Shown in pieces: positions 57,019 through 64,000 of a stretch of 64,000 nt of DNA (position 1 is its first letter; each line of letters begins with the position of its first letter). A program made the position numbers and the translations under genes. Under the pieces are notes generated by a model. The model was not told the origin of the DNA and made no database searches. It was given only the letters and a program-made list of their open reading frames with translations. The stretch is from Gnomoniopsis sp. IMI 355080 (Eukaryota > Ascomycota > Sordariomycetes > Diaporthales > Gnomoniaceae): the NCBI GenBank assembly GCA_027946555.1, contig JAPEVC010000055.1, forward strand, positions 1-64,000, read 5' to 3'.

Positions 57019-59369
57019 GGTGACAGGTGAACAAAGATTACGAGGCTAGGCACCAAAGGGATCAAAGAAGTAATGATGAGGGTTCTTGGGTCGGATGATG
57101 GATTCAGAGGATCACCTAACTGTGCGGGTAGTCCGGCCATTTTATGTGGTTTCTTCTCTGATAGACAGGCGGCGCATCTGGTCAGCCAACACTCTTCTGA
57201 TTTGAGGAGGAATGAGACTAATGCCCGGGGCATAAGTCCGGTCTCCGTGTGGGTGCCAAGACGGCCGCATCGCCGCAGAGTGGAGACTTTCGGCTCCGGA
57301 TTCTATCGCCGTGCGGCCGCATGCGCCGCATCTTAGTGTCTATAAATGAATGGCTGACGCTGACGCGCCTGCGCATTTTGCACCGTAGCATGCTGGATTG
57401 AGATGGTATCAAGGTGTATAGCATCAGGCGACAAGTGTACAGGCTGCCAACAGGCACATACAAGCCTCTATCAAGAGAATTGATGAGCAACAAATATAGC
57501 AGACTTTGTGGGCCTCATGGCCCACGGGACTCATTCACAACGCTGCCCTGGTTCGCGTCGTGCCATTCACCGCACCGGCCTCGCGGCAGGTCCCCTCAGC
57601 CATCGTCTCCAAATCCAGAATGTCAAACATCCCGAGCTGACTACCTGTTGAGAGATATTTCAACACATCTTCGCAAGCGTAAATGTTTGCTGTCGAGCTA
57701 CGAAAGCAGGAACATGCGACAAACTAAACACACTGTGATCTCGGGCTCAAACACACACGAGCACGCCATACATGTTCAATGACACGGCGAAGCACAAATG
57801 AATGCATCCATCTGAAGCAATCACGTTTCACAGGGGCTGAAAGGCTATTTGAACAAACTTCGTCTTTGGTTGTTGGGCATAGGACCTTACAAAGTTTCTC
57901 ACGATATGTAGCATTTTCCCATTTACTCGCTGCGTCACATCCGATCTTTAGCCCTAGATACTTATATTTTATCTCGATCACATACACCCGTAGCGCCAGA
58001 TATCTATCCCAAGTCTAGACCGGAAATTGCGTGGAAGTTGTTACAAATCACGGTTGCGTTACAGCAAGATCACGCCATGAGCAACTCATCCCAGCGGGAA
58101 AAAAAATTCGGGACATACAAAGACATGAAAAATATGGAAGCATGAACGTGTCTGGACTACTGGTGTTGCGTTGGCATATATACCTACCTGTATGCAAAAT
58201 TGTCCGGGGGGGGGGGTGGCTCCCGCTCGACTTTCATGTGCCGAGCGGTACCCACGTACCCCCAATGTGCAATGATCGACTGATAACGGGGTTGGAATGG
58301 GAGGTTTCATTCTTCGTTGATCCAGGTTTTTCAAGGTTGAAAGTGCCGTATCAGCCGACCAGATACAGATTAGAAGTGACGAGTCGTCGTGCAAACATTG
58401 TACACACAGCACTGCTACTAGACAACTCATAGCCCGCGGGTCTCATCTCTGCAAGTCCAAAAGTTCGCTTCATCGTCACTTAACGTCAAGCATAGAACCA
58501 GAACATTTCGCCTCGGGATTTTGGCACTTGGGGTTTGTAGTCCTTGCATCATTTGCTCGCCATTTGTGAGGCTCTCGGCGCGGTTTCAGATTTTCATGAT
58601 ACCTTCATGCGAACAACGGTAGCACTATCTCACAAAGTCAATGTTTAGTCCGCGTTCCGGCTCAACCTAGGCTTTAAATGTATACTTGGGTAACCATTGA
58701 TAAGCTTAAATTTATAACTTCCGAGAATGAAGAGCCGCAAGTCCGAGCACCTACGCCCGGAGCACCTGCGGATGGAGGAAGGTTGAGGTACACTTAGCCC
58801 ACCGATTCAGAGTAGAGATTAGCTGGATAGATGTTACCAAGAGACCAGGTAGGTAGGTAGTATAACGTCCGGACATTGAGATGCCGTAGCCCTAGGTTGA
58901 CATCGTTCCACTGGTCCGCGAAGATCATGTCTCTTTATCCCGGATCCCGACATGGTAGTCCCTTGACTGAGTGTCGTGATGGCCACACTTGGATAAAGGC
59001 GAGGATAGTTGCTTGATGTTGCATTGCCGTCTCATCTCGAATTCAGAGATAACCATGGCGAACTCTATTGCTCGAAGATTAGCCGTGATCTCCCTTGGCC
59101 ACAATATTTGTGATGGCCACAAAAGCAATGGAACTGTTTTATTGTGACAATAGATCGTATCTTATTAGCCCCAAAGCCCATCCAAAAAATACACCGTAGC
59201 AAACGTCTTTCCTCTCTACTCGATGCCCTGCTAAACTACCAAGGGCAGAATTGCTTGGAATCTATATATGTCTTGTTAGACATATTCTAAAACAACTTAG
59301 CGTCTCGTGGCGTTTGCTTTCACCTTCTGGCAAAAGTCTCGTCACCATAGCAGAGGACAGACACACTGT
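57019..59369. other. Long intergenic region upstream of the SDR and OPT genes
   Basis: About 2.35 kb between divergent starts. It includes a G-run (about 58204-58213), AGGTAGGTAGGTAG at about 58849-58860, and CGGCTCCGGATTC at about 57290, a sequence of the sort bound by Zn2Cys6 factors (speculative). Frames of 60-133 codons are unsupported. Confidence 0.4.
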
Positions 59370-62160
59370 ATGATGGCCGTGAAATCGAGGAAGTCGCCGA
59401 GCGAAGCCTCCTCGGTGGTTGCGGTCGGTGATTTGCGGGAGCTGGAGCAGGACTACGCCGCGCAAGGCTTCACAGGAGAAACATCTGCAGAGAAGAAAAG
59501 ACCATTGCCGCAATATAGCGATGCAGAATCATTGGAAGCAGAGTCGATCAACGCTTCTATGGAGACGGTCGCCCTCAAAGCTCTCCACGTCGACGATGAC
59601 CCGACCTTGAACCCGTGGACTTTCAGGGTCTTTTTTCTCGGTTAGTCCCTCGATCTTCGTCTTGCTTGAGTTGTTCAACGCGTTCTGAGTGTCATTTAGG
59701 ACTCGCTCTGTCGGCCTTTGGATCCGCACTGGCTACAGTCTTTTTGTTTAAACCACAAAGTGTGTCGGTCAGCATCATTTTCCTGACAGTTATTTCGTAT
59801 GCTGGTGGCCTGGGCATGGAGACAGTAATTCCCAAGTCAGGCTTGATGGGGAGGTGGCTGAATCCACACCCTTTCAACTCGAAGGAACATCTTGCGATCG
59901 TTATGTCAGTAATCTCTTCCACCCCTCAAGGGGCGTTCTGCAACTCTCCGCTTTAGCTCTGCATCGTACTATATGTACTTACTTTTGTTTAGCATGTCGA
60001 GTTCCGCTTCCGCCGCAGCCCTGGCTACTGAGGTTCTGGCAGCCCAGAAGCTATACTACAATGTGGTTCCCAATAGCGCTGTGGCCGTGCTTCTACTATT
60101 CTCATCGCAGCTTCTCGGTTATGGCATGGCCGGCGTGCTTCGTAAGAGTCTTGTATATCCAACCAAGATGCTTTGGCCAAGCGTTCTGCCTCTGAGCTCA
60201 CTCATCGAGACACTGCACCGTGAGCGGAATGAGATGGCAAAAAGGTTCAGGTTTTTTTGTACGTTACGTGGACCTTCTCCTCTTGCGCGTTGCTCTTTTC
60301 TGACAATTGTGTTTGCCAGGGATCATTTTCACGGTCGTCGCCGTGTGGGAACTCTTCCCTCAATATGTGATGCCGATCCTCACTGGTATCTCCGTGTTCT
60401 GCTTAGCGAATCGAAATAGCCTCGTTTTCACAAACCTTTTCGGTGGCGCTGCTGGCAACGAGGGTCTGGGATTCTTTGTACGTATCAGGCTCATTCCACG
60501 TCACATCGGAAGATGCTAATCGTATACGAAAGGCATTGTCATTTGACTGGCAATTTATCACCACGACATGCTTCTACTACCCACTTCAGGCTCTGTCGAA
60601 TGCCTTCATTGGTTATCTAGGCTGCACAATTTTGTTCATGGGCATTTACTATGGTAACCTTTGGAATGCCCTGAAGTTTCCTTTCTTGTCCCAACAACTC
60701 TTCTCATCAAATTCGAGTTCGACGGCATACGAGGTGTATAATCAAAGCGTAAGCAAATCGAGACCGACACATTTGACGAATGAGTTTCTGACGCTGGTTG
60801 TCATTCAGGCCATTCTCGACGCGAATTTCGAGCTCGATCGCAGCAAATTGGACAGCATAGGCTTGCCATTCTTCGCTACTACGAACGCCATGTACCTCCT
60901 GACGACTAATTTGGGCATTACAGCCGCGATCACCCACATTGCTCTGTTCAATCGTGATACGCTCCGCCATGCCTTCGACTTCAACGGACTGGTGCGCCTT
61001 GTGAAGAATCCTCGATCGATCTTTCAAAGCAACTCGGGAGTCGAGAATACAGAGACAGACCCTCATTACCGCTTGATGCTTGCATACAAAGAGGTCCCGA
61101 GCTGGTGGTATCTGATCATTCTCGTCGCATCTGCAATCACGGGCATTGGATGCATATATGCACTTGGTTCGACATTGCCCTGGTGGGGATTCGTCATCGC
61201 TATTACGTTGTCTTTCCTCGGCACACTTTTCTTTGGCTCACTCAGTGGCATATTCGGCTTCCAGGTGCCGATCACATCTGTTATCCAGCTTCTTGGAGGG
61301 TATCTACATCCTGGGAAGCCTGTCGCCAACATGTATTTCGTACTGTTCGGCGCGAACGCTCAATCGCAGGCCCTCAGTCTAGTGGCGAGTCTTAAGCTGG
61401 GCCAGTACGGAAAGCTCAGTCCGCGTTGCACCTTTCTGTGAGTCACGATTATTATTTTTACTACCTACAGATGCATTGAAGGTATGGGCTAACACACCTG
61501 TGCAGCATGCAAATCATCGGCACACTACTCGGAGCTGTGGTAAATTACGCTCTGATGACATCGATCACCACAAACCAACGAGAAATCCTCTTGAGCATAC
61601 AAGGCACGAATATCTGGTCTGGTCAAGTCATTCAGTCATTTAACTCAAACGTGAGCGATGTTAACTCCCTCTTCGCGTGAACCCAGCTGATGTGCATCTA
61701 GGCCATTGCTTTTGGAGCCCTGTCCGAGTTCATGTTCAGTGTAGGCCGAACATACACTTGGATCGTTCTCGCTCTACCACTCGGATTTCTCATCCCGCTG
61801 CCACTTTACTTCCTCCATCGCCGCTTTCCGACTGCTGGTTTCGACTACATTGTGACTCCGCTCATTTGTTGGTACCTGGGATATCTGTCCGTGGGAATCA
61901 ACTCGTCTGTTGGGGTCTTCTTCGCAATCGGCTTCGGCATGCAGTTCTGGGTCAGGAAGAGATACCCAAGGTGGTTCCTCAAGTACAATTACCTGCTGGC
62001 CGCTGCTATCAGCGGAGGAACCGAGTTTCTGGTCTTCGTTACCACTTTCGCGGTTCAAGGAGCAAGTGGCGTAGCTGTGCCATTCCCCCCGTATTGGGGA
62101 AATAATTTCCAGACGGGTAATGTAGATTATTGTCAACTAAATCCAGCGTTGGGTGGATAA
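59370..62160 (+). CDS. Oligopeptide transporter (OPT family)
   Basis: Eight exons, 59370-59640, 59700-59904, 59993-60258, 60320-60477, 60533-60748, 60809-61437, 61506-61650 and 61702-62160, give 782 aa. All phases agree, and splicing rebuilds family motifs such as KEHLAIVIMSSSASAAALATEV, NQSAILDANF, LKLGQY...LMQIIGTLLGAVVNY and NSNAIAFGALSEFMFS. The fifth intron (60749-60808) is 60 nt without a stop. The N-terminal about 85 residues are polar (cytosolic), then some 14-16 hydrophobic segments. The end (GVAVPFPPYWGNNFQTGNVDYC) is typical of fungal OPTs. These proton-coupled plasma-membrane carriers import tetra- and pentapeptides, glutathione or related compounds. Start chosen at the first of two adjacent ATGs. 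Confidence 0.93.
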
Positions 62161-62505
62161 TTACCTAGGTAGACAGAGAATACACCTCGAGGTCAGTGAC
62201 TGGCACGTCGGAAAGCACGACCGATGGAGGCTGACGGGGCCTAATGGCCTCAGCCAGCCGTGCCTTCAATTCAAAATTCGTGGCGGATAAAGCGTAAGCA
62301 ACTAGCAGTATTTCAGAATGAGCCGCTTCTGGTGGAAAGTACCTAGGTACCTACTAATTAGGTAGACGGTCACTTCAAGCAAACTTATTCAATAGTAGAA
62401 TGACAGAAGCCTATGAGTATTTTGATCCAATAGTACTATTTCACCGGTATAGCATACTTCATGCTTTTCGACTAGATGAACAACCCAGCTGATCGTCTTC
62501 TCCGT
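62161..62505. other. Convergent intergenic region with palindromic elements
   Basis: 345 bp between the OPT and polygalacturonase 3' ends. It holds TTACCTAGGTAG at 62161-62172 and AGTACCTAGGTACCTACTAATTAGGTAG at 62339-62366. No gene. Confidence 0.5.
62339..62366. repeat. Palindromic TACCTAGGTA element
   Basis: GTACCTAGGTAC is a perfect 12-bp palindrome followed by CTACTAATTAGGTAG. Same family as those at 18924-18943 and 47077-47117. Confidence 0.8.
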
Positions 62506-64000
62506 CTACCACGGTTCCTCTGACAACGTTGCTAAAGGAACGCTACAAGTGGCAGCCAAAGCAGCTACAGCCTCTGCACTCGTTGAGTTGACACAAGGTA
62601 TCCCCAGGTCATGAATGCCATCACAAATGACCACCGAACTGTCTGTACCATTACCACAGGGCGAAGTGACTGTAAAATTCTTGAAGACGATGTTTTCACA
62701 CACAGCGTTTGGGCTAGTGCTGCACGTCAAACGTGCCACAGCCCGCCCATACTTCCCTGATGTGTAACCCGAAAAGTTCTCGAATGTAATATCGCTGATA
62801 TTGACCGCGGACGGGTAAGCGGCACATTCGGAGGCATTAATCTGTGGACCTTTAGTTCATTTTGTCTTTCAAGTACCCTCGATGTACCACTTCGTGGGAT
62901 GTGGTTGGGTTGGGGTGAGGGACACTCACGTTGAAGTAGCACGAGTCCAGATACGCTGAGTATTCTGTATTGGCACTCCAAATGTTTCTGAAGGTCACGT
63001 TCTTGATGTAGCCGTATCCCACGTTTGGACCTGCCCAAGTCTTCAGACGGCCTCCGAACTGACCATTCAACATCCAAGCATTTTCAATGAGAACGTTCTC
63101 GATGATGTCTTTTTCTCCTTCGTATTGACCTATGGAGCCCATAGATTGTCCATGACTACCTTAATGAGAGACTTCCATTAGCAGGGGTCAACGAATGAGG
63201 AGCTCCTGAGATAATTACCGTTGCAGTATATATTGTTGACGTAAATGTTGGTGGTGTTTCCCTTCGGGCTGAAGCAATCATCACCAATGTTCACAAAGGC
63301 CTTCTCGACAGTAACGCCATCCAAGTTCAGAGAATCAAAGAAGTCTGTATTTGCGGGGACCACGGAGACATTCTATTGCGAGATTAGTGAGTATCCAGGT
63401 ATAGAGTATATCAACCCTTTCGGTAAACTCGGGAGATTCCATATAAGAAAGAAACACAGGCATGGACGCGGAGTGTAAATTGTTGAGTCGTGCCCGATGC
63501 AACGAATTAGGGAACTCACATTTGAAAGAGCTGTTACGATCACATTATTGAAGCTGAAGTCCCTTGCTGCAACGACAATTAGCTTCTTCGCCATCATGAC
63601 AACATGTGTTCTTGTACTCTGGGATCACTTGTGCTTGCAAGTTCCGGGGAGGTCTTTTTGCACCAGGCTCCTGAAGTCGGATGATCACTCACAAGTTACG
63701 ATAAAGTTGTTCCAACAAGGTGAGTTCAGGTAAGAAATTCCTTCAATAGACCAGTCGGTTGCGTTCTCTGCGTAGAACAGCACAGGACGTAAATAGGTGT
63801 TATCTGTATCAAGAATCTGGTTGCCCTCGAACTCGTTCCACCAGCGCTGTCCGTTTCCATTCAACACTCCCTCACCGTAGATTTTGACCTTTTTCCCGCC
63901 CCATTTCCAGAACATGATGGTGTTTTGGAACGGGTGAGTGAACGCCACGCTCTGCCAATAGGACGTATCGTTGGTGAACAGAATCTCTCCATCAAGACGC
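62506..64000 (-). CDS. Exo-polygalacturonase, glycoside hydrolase family 28 (5' end beyond the window)
   Basis: Reverse-strand exons 64000(partial)-63693, 63566-63520, 63372-63219, 63159-62930 and 62841-62506; about 358 codons visible, N-terminus and any signal peptide missing. Splicing rebuilds the GH28 parallel beta-helix motifs in order: VTSRDFSFNNVIV, PANTDFFDS (NTD), NIGDDCFSPKG (GDD), CNGSHGQSMGSIGQYEG (catalytic-site His) and GRLKTWAG (R-K). These four blocks hold the catalytic Asp residues and substrate-binding His, Arg and Lys. SHGQS and the long C-terminal extension with NASECAAYPS and many N-glycosylation sites favour exo- over endo-polygalacturonase. It would release galacturonic acid from pectin outside the cell. 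Confidence 0.92.

Noticed and set aside
57779..58432. Two plus-strand frames (79 and 133 codons) upstream of the OPT gene
   Set aside because: No domain, no gene-like context, interrupted by low-complexity G-run; treated as spacer.

Overview
The window is nuclear DNA of a filamentous ascomycete (Pezizomycotina). Support comes from about twenty protein genes with short GT-AG introns (42-188 nt), intergenic spacers of 0.1-3 kb, genes on both strands without operons, and fungus-specific families such as an Ssf1-type Brix protein, a muniscin Syp1, a Csk1-like kinase, tannase and GH28. I lean towards Dothideomycetes from the look of several housekeeping proteins, but this is a weak guess. I saw no tRNA, rRNA, CRISPR, transposase or integrase gene.

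Layout. 1-13.9 kb: 5' part of a nitrilase gene (left edge), a Ser/Thr-rich hypothetical protein, the mismatch-repair/meiotic endonuclease MLH3, the vacuolar tethering subunit VPS11, a mitochondrial lipoate-protein ligase and an F-box protein. 14-22.6 kb: a secreted intradiol dioxygenase, an aquaglyceroporin-like channel with an altered second NPA box, a 2.8 kb gene-poor stretch and a four-helix membrane protein. 22.6-28.3 kb: RRP3 (18S rRNA helicase) and SSF1 (60S assembly), divergent from one 387 bp promoter, then an MFSD5/MOT2-type transporter. 28-41 kb: a giant Ser/Thr-rich secreted adhesin-like gene (1827 aa), a Csk1-like CMGC kinase lacking the HRD-loop Asn, and the endocytic muniscin SYP1. 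41-50 kb: a tannase/feruloyl esterase, the checkpoint protein MAD1 and the mitochondrial CDP-DAG synthase TAM41. 50-64 kb: a tiny Gly/Asn-rich ORF, a gene-poor stretch of about 3 kb holding ankyrin-like relics, an orthodox aquaporin, a short-chain dehydrogenase, an oligopeptide (OPT) transporter and most of an exo-polygalacturonase running off the right edge.

How the genes relate. Most are independent housekeeping genes. The clearest functional pair is RRP3/SSF1, both ribosome biogenesis factors sharing one promoter. Secreted or uptake functions suited to life on plant material are scattered among them (nitrilase, intradiol dioxygenase, tannase, exo-polygalacturonase, OPT transporter, two water/solute channels), but they do not form a cluster with its own regulator. 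Recurrent structural themes are very short first exons (3-14 codons in five genes), two introns with no stop and a length divisible by three, and a family of near-palindromic TACCTAGGTA elements found only between genes. Exon coordinates were derived by hand from splice signals, reading phase and recalled family motifs; they are predictions.
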